Assembly (NCBI GenBank): GCA_019418025.1 | Contig: DYCR01000018.1 | Location: 21,245 to 38,284, forward strand | From: Clostridiales bacterium | Lineage (GTDB): Bacteria; Bacillota; Clostridia; Oscillospirales; Oscillospiraceae | DNA: 17,040 bases | Reading direction: 5' to 3' | Part shown: positions 1 to 5,432 of the stretch, piece by piece | Position numbering within the stretch: position 1 is the first letter of the stretch | Layout of the letters: the number at the start of each line of letters is the position of its first letter | Translations under genes and position numbers: made by a program | Notes under the pieces: generated by a model | What the model saw: only the letters and a program-made list of their open reading frames with translations | Told to the model about the DNA's origin: nothing | Databases searched by the model: none

Positions 1-343
1 CCTGTGTGACCTGATAAAGCTCGACACAGTCTGACAGGAGCCGGATGATCCGGCTGTCCACGGTGACAGGGGCGATCCCTGCCTGATCGTTTACGGTTTT
101 CAGATTGTTGATGCCCTCATATTCATTATAAATATCGAACAGCTGATGGTATTCCATCAGGGCATCGTGGACGCTCTGGGCCTTTTCCTGAAAGGCTTCC
201 TCGCTCTGATCTCTGCCGATGACGGTGGTCACCGTGTCGAACAGGGTCAGGAAGGTGGCCTGATATTGGGTTTTGGGGGGCTGAACGGCGGTGCAGCCGG
301 TCAGCAGCAGCGCCAGAAGCATGGGTAGGATTTTTCGGAGCAT
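1..343 (-). CDS. apbE: FAD:protein FMN transferase (ApbE), lipoprotein, N-terminal part only
   Basis: This is the first 114 codons of a gene that runs off the left edge of the window. ApbE enzymes use FAD to attach FMN covalently to Thr/Ser of extracytosolic flavoproteins. The start ATG (complement of 341-343) follows an AGGTGA-type ribosome site. Residues 1-17 form a short lipoprotein signal ending in the lipobox LTGC, with Cys17 as lipidation site. After it come the family's N-terminal features: FLTLFDTVTTVIG at about 31-43, then FDIYNEYEGINNLKTVN around 69-85 and an APVTVD stretch, all typical of ApbE. The catalytic C-terminal half lies outside the window and cannot be judged. It lies 72 bases downstream of the duplicated lipoprotein on the same strand, so the two are probably co-transcribed and may be enzyme and substrate. 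Family assignment is confident; the substrate is inferred. Confidence 0.9.
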   Translation of the reverse strand, partial: MLRKILPMLLALLLTGCTAVQPPKTQYQATFLTLFDTVTTVIGRDQSEEAFQEKAQSVHDALMEYHQLFDIYNEYEGINNLKTVNDQAGIAPVTVDSRIIRLLSDCVELYQVTQ

Positions 344-377
344 GGGGTTCACCTGCGGATGTAAGATTGCTGCCGCA

Positions 378-400
378 GCAGACAGGACAGGCCTGTCTGC
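378..400 (-). other. Intercistronic stem-loop between the lipoprotein gene and apbE
   Basis: A perfect 9-bp inverted repeat (GCAGACAGG and CCTGTCTGC) surrounds a 5-base loop. It sits in the 72-base gap between the lipoprotein stop and the apbE start. No T-run follows on the minus strand, so it is unlikely to be a terminator. It could be an mRNA processing or stabilising hairpin that sets a higher level of the upstream lipoprotein than of the enzyme. The hairpin is seen directly; the role is inferred. Confidence 0.5.
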
Positions 401-415
401 CACGGCAAGGCGGAT

Positions 416-1471
416 TTAGGAATTTGCAGCTTTTTCGATCAGCTTTTGGAAGCCGCCGATGGAGATGGTCACGGAAGAGGAGAGGTCTGCGTCGGTGGGA
501 GCGGTCTTTTCGTTGACAGAAATGCCGCTGACCTGCTGGGCCGTCTTTCCGGTGACATACTTGCAGAATGCGGCAGTCTGCTGATCCCATTCTGCGATGG
601 CGTTGCCCCAGGCCTTCATGCCGTAATTCTCACCAAGCTGATTCTTGGTCAGGACAGGGGCGGAAAGATCCGTGACGATGGTGCCGGCGGTGTCGAACTC
701 CACCTTTGCCTGCACGGAGTCGATGTAGCAGGAGGTGATGGTGTCGCCGTTCATGGTCATGGCGGTGATGTCTGCATCCAGCTGGGCCACACCGTTTTTC
801 TCACCCTCGGGGGCGGTGCTTTTGGTCAGCTTGTTCAGGCTTGCCAGCTTCAGCTGGTCGCCTGCCTGAGCGCCCATGTGTGCGGCGTTGGCAACGGCGG
901 CCTCGATGCCGGAGACAAAGCTGCCCAGATGGATGGTGGCGGTGGAGGCAAGATCGGCATCGGCTGCCATACCGGCCTCGTTGACGGCACCCTTGCGCAG
1001 CTGCTCAACGGTCTTGCCCTTGGCGTATTCAGCCAGAGCCGCGACCTGCTCGTTCCACTCGTACTTTGCGCCGCCGTAGGCCTTCATGCCGTAGTCCTCG
1101 CCCAGCTCGTTCTTGGTGGGGAAGGTGGTGGACAGGTCGGTGGTGATGGCACCGGTGCTGTCGAATTTGACAGAAGCGGGCAGCGAATCGATGAGACATG
1201 ATTCAATGACACCGTCGTCGGTGACTGTGACAGCGACCATGGTGACGTCGTATTTTGCTTCACCCTCGGCGTCGGCAGCGGCACTGGTGCTTTCAGCCAC
1301 GGTGGGGATGATGGCAAGGCCTGTCTTGACGGCGCCGGCAGCGGGGGCGGCGGTGGTGTCAGCAACCACTTCCGTGACGATGGGGCTGTATACAACGGTG
1401 GTTCCGGTACAGCCGGAGAATATGGCCAGCAGCATCGTCAGGGCCAGCAGTGCGGATAGTTTCTTTTTCAT
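416..1471 (-). CDS. Duplicated FMN-binding-like lipoprotein, candidate ApbE substrate
   Basis: This 351-residue secreted lipoprotein has signal residues 1-20 and lipobox IFSGC with Cys21, then an Ala/Thr-rich linker to about 48. Two homologous repeats follow, about 50-196 and 205-349. Each contains a strand ending in DSTGAITTDLS or DTAGTIVTDLS, an NELGEDYGMKA or NQLGENYGMKA segment and a closing motif. The closing motifs are D173-L-A-S-T-A-T179 and D329-L-S-S-S-V-T335. They resemble the Dxx(S/T)gAT flavinylation motif of FMN-binding domains, with Gly replaced in both copies and Ala replaced by Val in the second. A good AGGAGG site precedes the ATG. The adjacent apbE supports covalent flavin attachment, as in two-domain flavoproteins such as PplA, but similarity here is at motif level only. 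Residues Thr179 and Thr335 are the predicted attachment sites. It may instead simply bind another ligand. Confidence 0.8.
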   Translation of the reverse strand: MKKKLSALLALTMLLAIFSGCTGTTVVYSPIVTEVVADTTAAPAAGAVKTGLAIIPTVAESTSAAADAEGEAKYDVTMVAVTVTDDGVIESCLIDSLPASVKFDSTGAITTDLSTTFPTKNELGEDYGMKAYGGAKYEWNEQVAALAEYAKGKTVEQLRKGAVNEAGMAADADLASTATIHLGSFVSGIEAAVANAAHMGAQAGDQLKLASLNKLTKSTAPEGEKNGVAQLDADITAMTMNGDTITSCYIDSVQAKVEFDTAGTIVTDLSAPVLTKNQLGENYGMKAWGNAIAEWDQQTAAFCKYVTGKTAQQVSGISVNEKTAPTDADLSSSVTISIGGFQKLIEKAANS

Positions 1472-1544
1472 ACGGGGGTTACCTCCTGTTTTTTCGTCAT
1501 GCTTGACTTATCGATATAATGATACCTAATCAGTTTAACGGAAA

Positions 1545-1585
1545 AAACTTAATGCTTGATAACAATAAACTTAATAATTATTAAG
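1545..1585. promoter_or_regulatory. Candidate operator upstream of the flavin lipoprotein gene
   Basis: Two identical 9-bp direct repeats (AAACTTAAT on the plus strand, at 1545-1553 and 1567-1575) lie exactly 22 bp apart, two helical turns. The second overlaps a perfect 16-bp palindrome, CTTAATAATTATTAAG, at 1570-1585. Both lie between the kinase stop and the lipoprotein start. OmpR/PhoB-type regulators commonly bind direct repeats spaced by multiples of about 11 bp, so the adjacent response regulator is a plausible binder. No strong sigma-A promoter is visible in this gap (a TATCAT-like box has only a poor -35), which would suit an activator-dependent promoter. The function is inferred. Confidence 0.4.
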
Positions 1586-1608
1586 AATCATGCAGCGGAA
1601 CCTCAAAT

Positions 1609-2631
1609 CTACTCTCTCGGGGGCTCTGCGATGCGCGGCAGGGAAACGGTGAAGGAGGTCCCCTGTCCCAGAATGGAGTCCACATGGATTTGACCGTGGT
1701 GATCCTCGATCACCTGAGCCACGATGGCCAGACCCAGTCCGGTTCCCTTTCCGGATTCCTTGGTGGTGTAGAAGGGCTGGAAGATATGGGGCAGAACATC
1801 CTGAGGGATTCCGCAGCCGTTGTCTGAGATGCGGACATGGACCGAGTCTTGATCGAACCATGTTTCGATGGATAGGATGCCGTCCCGATTCTCCATGGCG
1901 TGAAAGCTGTTGATGATCAGGTTCAGCAGCAGCTGAGAGATCTGGATCTCGTTGGCCTGGATCTGCTGATCCCAACAGTTCAGGGCCAGCTTGATCTCGG
2001 AATTTCTGGGCTTTGCAGGGGTGACGACCTCCAATGTTTTTTGGATCAGGGCATCCAGTGACACCTGCCGGAAGGTTTCAGAGGTGTTTTTTCTGGATAG
2101 GTCGGACAGTCTTGAGATGATGGTTTTTGCCTTTCTCGAGGCATCATAGATTTCCAGAATGTCATCATACAGTTCGTTGTTCTCATCGGAGATCTGCTCC
2201 AGTGCCATCATGGAATAGCCCATGATGGGGGTCAGCAGATTGTTGAATTCGTGGGCGATGCTTGAGGTCATGGTGCCGATGATCTCCAGACGCTGATGGT
2301 GCGCCAGCTGCTGCTGTTTGTGTATCAGCTCGTCCATCGTCTGGTTTTTTTCCTGAAGGGCAGCGATCTCCCGACGGCGTTTCCCTGCAAGGAGCATCAG
2401 AGTCAGCAGGATGGACACGATTCCGATGATGACCAGAAATGCAAAAAATGCCAATTGCAGCGCAATACCGTTCAGAGGCTTCTGGTATTGCTGAAAGGAG
2501 AGGCTCTGCCTGAGGATGTTTTCGTAGTCATTGCAGGCTTGCAGCATCATGTAGCCGGAGACGAGAATGAGGATGACGGACGCGCTGAGCACCAAAAGTA
2601 ACCTGAGTTGGAATAGTTTTGTCGATTTCAT
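1609..2631 (-). CDS. Membrane sensor histidine kinase, HPK4-like
   Basis: This is a complete 340-residue kinase. Two membrane helices (about 11-31 and 57-82) enclose only about 25 extracytosolic residues, so there is no folded sensor domain. A short coiled stretch (about 86-115) leads to the phosphoacceptor site with His127 in the segment AHEFNNLLTPI. The ATP-binding domain shows an N-box (LLLNLIINSFHAM, about 234-246), G1 (DNGCGIP, 270-276), F-box (PFYTTK, 286-291) and G2 (GKGTGLGLAI, 294-303), so it should be active. The HEFNN phosphoacceptor context and the FYTTK...GTGLGL catalytic end look like the NtrB/HPK4 group, whereas the neighbouring regulator is PhoB-like. The gene is divergent from that regulator and points towards the lipoprotein and apbE. 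The signal is unknown; with almost no external loop it may sense the membrane or a partner protein. Confidence 0.92.
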   Translation of the reverse strand: MKSTKLFQLRLLLVLSASVILILVSGYMMLQACNDYENILRQSLSFQQYQKPLNGIALQLAFFAFLVIIGIVSILLTLMLLAGKRRREIAALQEKNQTMDELIHKQQQLAHHQRLEIIGTMTSSIAHEFNNLLTPIMGYSMMALEQISDENNELYDDILEIYDASRKAKTIISRLSDLSRKNTSETFRQVSLDALIQKTLEVVTPAKPRNSEIKLALNCWDQQIQANEIQISQLLLNLIINSFHAMENRDGILSIETWFDQDSVHVRISDNGCGIPQDVLPHIFQPFYTTKESGKGTGLGLAIVAQVIEDHHGQIHVDSILGQGTSFTVSLPRIAEPPRE

Positions 2632-2643
2632 GTGATTTCCCCC

Positions 2644-2672
2644 TTGTCAAGCGGGTAATTTTTTTATATACT
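2644..2672 (+). promoter_or_regulatory. Promoter for the response regulator gene
   Basis: TTGTCA (2644-2649) and TATACT (2667-2672) are separated by 17 bp, with predicted transcription start near 2680 and a purine-rich ribosome site AAAGGGGGAA before the ATG at 2716. The -35 box lies next to the ribosome binding site of the divergent kinase gene. The promoter overlaps the kinase promoter face to face, so both cannot be occupied by RNA polymerase at once. Confidence 0.6.
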
Positions 2673-2701
2673 ATCATAAATGATTTAAAGATAAGTGTAA
2701 A
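2673..2701 (-). promoter_or_regulatory. Promoter for the histidine kinase gene
   Basis: On the minus strand TTTACA (complement of 2696-2701) and TATGAT (complement of 2673-2678) are separated by exactly 17 bp. Predicted start of transcription is near 2665, about 35 bases before the kinase ATG, with ribosome site AAGGGGGAA. Its -10 box abuts the -10 box of the opposing regulator promoter. Part of the -10 falls within the imperfectly spaced repeat ATCAT-AA-ATGAT at 2673-2684. Confidence 0.6.
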
Positions 2702-2715
2702 GGGGGAATCTGCCT

Positions 2716-3399
2716 ATGGCTGACCGGGTTCTGATCGTGGATGATGATGAGGCGGTTCTGAATATGCTGTACAAGGTGATCCGCAGCTGCGGACTGGAGG
2801 TGCAGACGGCCTCCAGTGGAGAGCAGGCACTGGAGATCGCTTCGCAGGAGCAGTTTGATCTGATCTTACTGGACGTGAATTTAAATGGTATGGACGGCTT
2901 TCAGGTCGTGGAGGCGCTGCGCAGCCGAGGGATCAGGATACCGATCATCATTGTCAGCGGGCGAAAAGAGGATTATGACACGCTGTACGGTTTGGACATC
3001 GGTGCAGACGATTATGTAACCAAGCCCTTCAACCCTGTGGTACTGGGCGCAAAGGTCAAAGCGTTGATCCGCAGAAGCAAGGGCAGCCTCCCGGGAGGCA
3101 GTCTCGTGATCTCGGCGGGGCCGTTCCAGTATAACACCAGTACCCTCCGATTTTATAAGGCAGGGCAGGAGATCGTGCTTTCCTCAAAGGAAAATGCCAT
3201 GATGAAGCTGTTTATCGACAACGTCAACCGGATCTTCTCCAAGGATATGCTCTATGAGCTGATCTGGGGCGAGGCGATTATTGATGAAAATGCCATTATG
3301 GTCTATATCAATCGGCTTCGCCAGAAGATCGAGGAGGACCCATCCAAACCCCAGTATATCCAGACCGTCCGCGGCTTGGGATACCGGTTTGTGGTGTAA
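2716..3399 (+). CDS. Response regulator, OmpR/PhoB family
   Basis: This 227-residue regulator has an N-terminal receiver domain (about 3-118) and a C-terminal winged helix-turn-helix (about 128-227). The receiver has the acidic cluster D10-D11-D12 (from VDDDE), phosphoacceptor Asp53 in LLDVN, Ser81 at the switch position and Lys103 in TKPF. The winged-helix part ends with the usual YIQTVRGLGYRF segment. It should bind DNA when phosphorylated, presumably by the divergent kinase, although pairing is inferred from position. Likely targets are the shared kinase/regulator spacer and the direct repeats before the flavin lipoprotein gene. The membrane-protein gene starts 29 bases downstream and is probably co-transcribed. 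Confidence 0.93.
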   Translation: MADRVLIVDDDEAVLNMLYKVIRSCGLEVQTASSGEQALEIASQEQFDLILLDVNLNGMDGFQVVEALRSRGIRIPIIIVSGRKEDYDTLYGLDIGADDYVTKPFNPVVLGAKVKALIRRSKGSLPGGSLVISAGPFQYNTSTLRFYKAGQEIVLSSKENAMMKLFIDNVNRIFSKDMLYELIWGEAIIDENAIMVYINRLRQKIEEDPSKPQYIQTVRGLGYRFVV

Positions 3400-3428
3400 T
3401 ATAAATCAAACAGTAAAGGAGTTTTGGT

Positions 3429-4142
3429 ATGCGAGGGATGAATGGTATGCATGGCATGTATGATGCATATGGCTATGGCTACAACGGAGGAGAGCTTGAT
3501 CTTCTGTTTTACAGCATGTTTATGGTTGTGGCCGGTATCTTGATTGTAGCGCTGCTGATCGGGCTGACGATCTGGGTGTTCAAGGCACTGGCCCTGCAGC
3601 GGATCGCCAAGCGCAGAGGAATTTCCAACGGCTGGCTCAGCTGGCTGCCTGTGGGTCAGGACTGGATCATCGGCTCTATTTCCGACCAGTATCAGTATCT
3701 GGTCCACGGAAAGGTATGCAATAAGCGGAAGCTGCTGCTGTGGTTTTCTGCCGGCGTATTGCTCAGCGGTGTTGTGAACCTGATTTTTACAGTCCGGTTC
3801 ACTTGGATGGGGGTCAACGCAGGATTGTACGGATACCGGGATTTTGCGGCCTTTGGCACAGGCATCGGCTACATCCTGACCATGCTGTTGATCGTTGGCG
3901 TGGGCATCACGTGTTACGTGCTGCGCTGCATCGCAATGTATAGTCTTTACCGCTCCTGTGAGCCGAAAAATGCGGTGGCATATCTGGTGCTGGGAATTTT
4001 CTTTGCGTTCCTTGAGCCTGTATTCCTGTTTATTTGCAGAAACAAGGATCAGGGTATGCCTCCCAGACGGAACACAGAGCCCTTTGCGCAGGACCCCGAG
4101 CGTCCCTGCTATGGCGGAACTCAGGATACTACATACCTATAA
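3429..4142 (+). CDS. Uncharacterised four-helix membrane protein with Met-rich N-terminus
   Basis: This 237-residue protein has about four membrane helices (roughly 24-50, 103-122, 144-168 and 183-203). The N-terminus has Met at 1, 4, 7 and 10, followed by a Gly/Tyr-rich stretch (YDAYGYGYNGG). Between helices 1 and 2 lies the segment AKRRGISNGWLSWLPVGQDW (60-79) and then SISDQYQYLVHGKV. I recognise this as a type of hypothetical membrane protein seen in clostridia, but no function is known to me. The C-terminal tail from about 204 is hydrophilic and Pro/Arg-rich. A good AAAGGAG site precedes the ATG, 29 bases after the response regulator, so the two probably form an operon. Its position suggests a link to two-component sensing or to the flavin system. 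The Met spacing might bind a soft metal, but this is speculation. Confidence 0.85.
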   Translation: MRGMNGMHGMYDAYGYGYNGGELDLLFYSMFMVVAGILIVALLIGLTIWVFKALALQRIAKRRGISNGWLSWLPVGQDWIIGSISDQYQYLVHGKVCNKRKLLLWFSAGVLLSGVVNLIFTVRFTWMGVNAGLYGYRDFAAFGTGIGYILTMLLIVGVGITCYVLRCIAMYSLYRSCEPKNAVAYLVLGIFFAFLEPVFLFICRNKDQGMPPRRNTEPFAQDPERPCYGGTQDTTYL

Positions 4143-4147
4143 AAACA

Positions 4148-4177
4148 GAGGCTCCCGCTGCCATCGGCAGCGGGAGC
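4148..4177. repeat. 30-bp palindromic repeat, copy 1
   Basis: A stem of 12 bp (GCTCCCGCTGCC and GGCAGCGGGAGC) closes on an ATC loop. The 30-bp unit is identical to the copy at 4378-4407. Read on the minus strand it is followed after five bases by TTTTT, so it could act as the terminator for ribU transcripts arriving from the right. On the plus strand it has no T-run. Confidence 0.85.
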
Positions 4178-4184
4178 TTAAGAC

Positions 4185-4221
4185 TGCCCGAAAACCCTTC
4201 TAGGGCTTTCGGGCAATTTTT
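4185..4221 (+). terminator. Rho-independent terminator of the regulator/membrane-protein operon
   Basis: TGCCCGAAA (4185-4193) pairs with TTTCGGGCA (4207-4215), with a further inner CCCT/AGGG pairing and a 3-base loop, followed by AATTTTT. It lies about 40 bases after the membrane-protein stop. Confidence 0.75.
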
Positions 4222-4377
4222 GCAGCCTGACCCGCGCATAATTTGTCCGTCAATGACGAACAAATTCCACACTCTCAGGCAGAGCAGTATTTTCCCCGAG
4301 GTACACGCCCCCCGTGGAAAATGATTTGGTCTTTTTGCCGATGAAGCGGCAAACTCGGGCAGACTGTTTGACACATT
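4222..4377. other. Hairpin-rich spacer between the two 30-bp palindromes
   Basis: No gene is convincing here. Several inverted repeats are visible. ATTTGT and ACAAAT pair around a CGTC/GACG core at about 4240-4264. TTTTCC and GGAAAA pair at about 4291-4322. TTTGCCG and CGGCAAA pair around a 6-base loop at about 4333-4352. The segment also has TCGGGCAG near its right end, complementary to CTGCCCGA in the terminator at its left. The density of pairing suggests a structured or repeat-derived sequence rather than coding DNA. Confidence 0.5.
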
Positions 4378-4407
4378 GAGGCTCCCGCTGCCATCGGCAG
4401 CGGGAGC
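4378..4407. repeat. 30-bp palindromic repeat, copy 2
   Basis: This is an exact second copy of the unit at 4148-4177, with the hairpin extended by one further G-C pair. It lies just after the ribU stop on the minus strand, but no T-run follows on either strand, so it is not a classical terminator by itself. Confidence 0.85.
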
Positions 4408-4427
4408 CTGTTACGTAAGGGAAGCTT

Positions 4428-5150
4428 TTATAATGTATGGAACCGGAACAGGGGCTTTTCCACATGCTTATAAAGCAGCAGGGCTAGGATCGAGACCATT
4501 GCACCCTTTACAACATTCAGAGGCACGACACACAGTGCGACCAGAGAATAGACAGAGTCGATGGAGCTGTGGATCAGATTGCCCATGGAGATGATCGCAT
4601 CCACAGGAATGCCATAAAGCTGTGCAAATTTCGGGATCAGGTAGACAGCATTGAAGATACTGCCGAATACGGTCATGATGAGGGTGCCGATGACCATGCC
4701 GGCGATGGCACCCTTACGGGACTTATACATGTGGTATATGACAGTGGCAGGCAGGACAAGGGCGCAGCCCACAATGAAGTTTGCCAGATCTCCCACAAAG
4801 GCGGTGGTGGTGCCCTTGACCAGAAGCTTCAGCAGGACCTTGATGCCGAGACAGCTGACACCGGCGCTCGGCCCAAGGAAAAAGCCGCAGAGCAGCACGG
4901 GGATCTCGGAAAAGTCAAGCTTATAAAAGGGGGGAGCCAGAAACGGGACCGGAAAATCCAGAATGTGCAGGATCATGGCAATGGCACTGCTCACGCCGAT
5001 GATGGCGATTCGGTGAGACGATGTGATCTTGCGCTTTGAGGGCAGCCAGTGCTCGGCCAGTCTTGCTGAGCCGAACATCAGGATGCCGATGGCAAGGCAC
5101 ATCAGCACAAATGTAAAATTATCCCGGATCTGTGATAGAATTTCCTCCAT
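4428..5150 (-). CDS. ribU: RibU-type ECF transporter riboflavin-binding subunit
   Basis: This 240-residue membrane protein is the substrate-capturing S component of an energy-coupling factor transporter. It has the RibU hallmark KLDFSEIPVLLCGFFLGP (77-94), followed by several hydrophobic helices and the FGSIFNAVYLIPKFAQLYG region (162-180). An extra N-terminal helix (about 12-30) and linker precede the usual core, making it longer than compact RibU proteins of about 190 residues. Substrate assignment is strengthened by the FMN riboswitch in its leader. No EcfA or EcfT genes are nearby, so it presumably uses a shared ATPase/transmembrane module encoded elsewhere. A GAGG ribosome site precedes the ATG. 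In this window it may supply flavin for the flavoprotein and ApbE encoded about 3 kb away. Confidence 0.93.
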   Translation of the reverse strand: MEEILSQIRDNFTFVLMCLAIGILMFGSARLAEHWLPSKRKITSSHRIAIIGVSSAIAMILHILDFPVPFLAPPFYKLDFSEIPVLLCGFFLGPSAGVSCLGIKVLLKLLVKGTTTAFVGDLANFIVGCALVLPATVIYHMYKSRKGAIAGMVIGTLIMTVFGSIFNAVYLIPKFAQLYGIPVDAIISMGNLIHSSIDSVYSLVALCVVPLNVVKGAMVSILALLLYKHVEKPLFRFHTL

Positions 5151-5167
5151 AATGATACCTCATCTAA

Positions 5168-5203
5168 CAAAAATTGCGCCCTAAGAATAGACTCAGGGCG
5201 CAA
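5168..5203 (-). terminator. Riboswitch-controlled terminator in the ribU leader
   Basis: On the minus strand TTGCGCCCT pairs with AGGGCGCAA and is followed by TTTTTG, only about 17 bases before the ribU ATG. It lies downstream of the FMN aptamer and is the likely expression platform: FMN binding would favour termination and switch ribU off. Confidence 0.85.
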
Positions 5204-5230
5204 AAAGATATAGATATTGCGTGAAAAAAC

Positions 5231-5341
5231 GATCTTCTTCCATCCAGACTGTACTGTCGGTTTCGGAGTTGCACCGAATCAACGCCTGAGCGCTCGCGGA
5301 CTTTACCGCCGGTCGGGAATTTCACCCTGCCCTGAAGATTC
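5231..5341 (-). promoter_or_regulatory. FMN riboswitch (RFN element)
   Basis: Read on the minus strand, the leader contains the conserved FMN aptamer blocks in order. These are ATCTTCAGGGCAGGGTGAAA, TTCCCGACCGGCGGTAAAG, CCGCGAGCGC, GATTCGGTGCAACTCCG, AACCGACAGT and AGTCTGGATG, closing with GAAGAAGAT, which pairs with the starting ATCTTC as P1. This RNA binds FMN, and here it controls ribU through the terminator at 5168-5203. It is direct evidence that the downstream transporter belongs to flavin metabolism. Confidence 0.95.
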
Positions 5342-5356
5342 TTAAGTTGTATATTG

Positions 5357-5385
5357 AGCATAGCACCGCAGAGTGTGCTTGTCAA
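5357..5385 (-). promoter_or_regulatory. Promoter for the riboswitch-ribU transcript
   Basis: On the minus strand TTGACA (complement of 5380-5385) and TATGCT (complement of 5357-5362) are 17 bp apart. Transcription would start near 5350, just before the aptamer. The -35 box overlaps by five bases the -35 box of the opposite promoter for the SLOG gene. Confidence 0.7.
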
Positions 5386-5407
5386 GTATTTTTCTTTGTG
5401 CTAAAAT
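5379..5407 (+). promoter_or_regulatory. Promoter for the SLOG-fold gene
   Basis: TTGTCA (5379-5384) and TAAAAT (5402-5407) are 17 bp apart, with predicted transcription start near 5414 and a leader of only about 20 bases. It shares its -35 DNA (CTTGTCAAG) with the divergent ribU promoter. Confidence 0.65.
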
Positions 5408-5432
5408 AAATCCATGAAATGAGGTGGAACAA

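Noticed and set aside
446..1201. Long plus-strand open frame (251 codons) opposite the flavin lipoprotein gene.
   Set aside because: It is antisense to a clear lipoprotein gene with a signal peptide, ribosome site and internal repeats. The translation is Gly/Val/His-rich with no recognisable domain.
2645..2650. Minus-strand TTGACA next to the kinase start, considered as its -35 box.
   Set aside because: A -10 box 17 bp away would fall inside the kinase coding region and the sequence there (AATCGA) does not fit. The TTTACA/TATGAT pair upstream is better.
4129..4374. Minus-strand 81-codon frame in the spacer between the palindromes.
   Set aside because: It runs through a terminator and several hairpins, has no clear ribosome site and has no recognisable domain. 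Structure explains the sequence better than coding.
4378..4407. Second 30-bp palindrome considered as a terminator for ribU.
   Set aside because: No T-run follows on either strand. Copy 1 at 4148-4177, with TTTTT on the minus side, is a better candidate.
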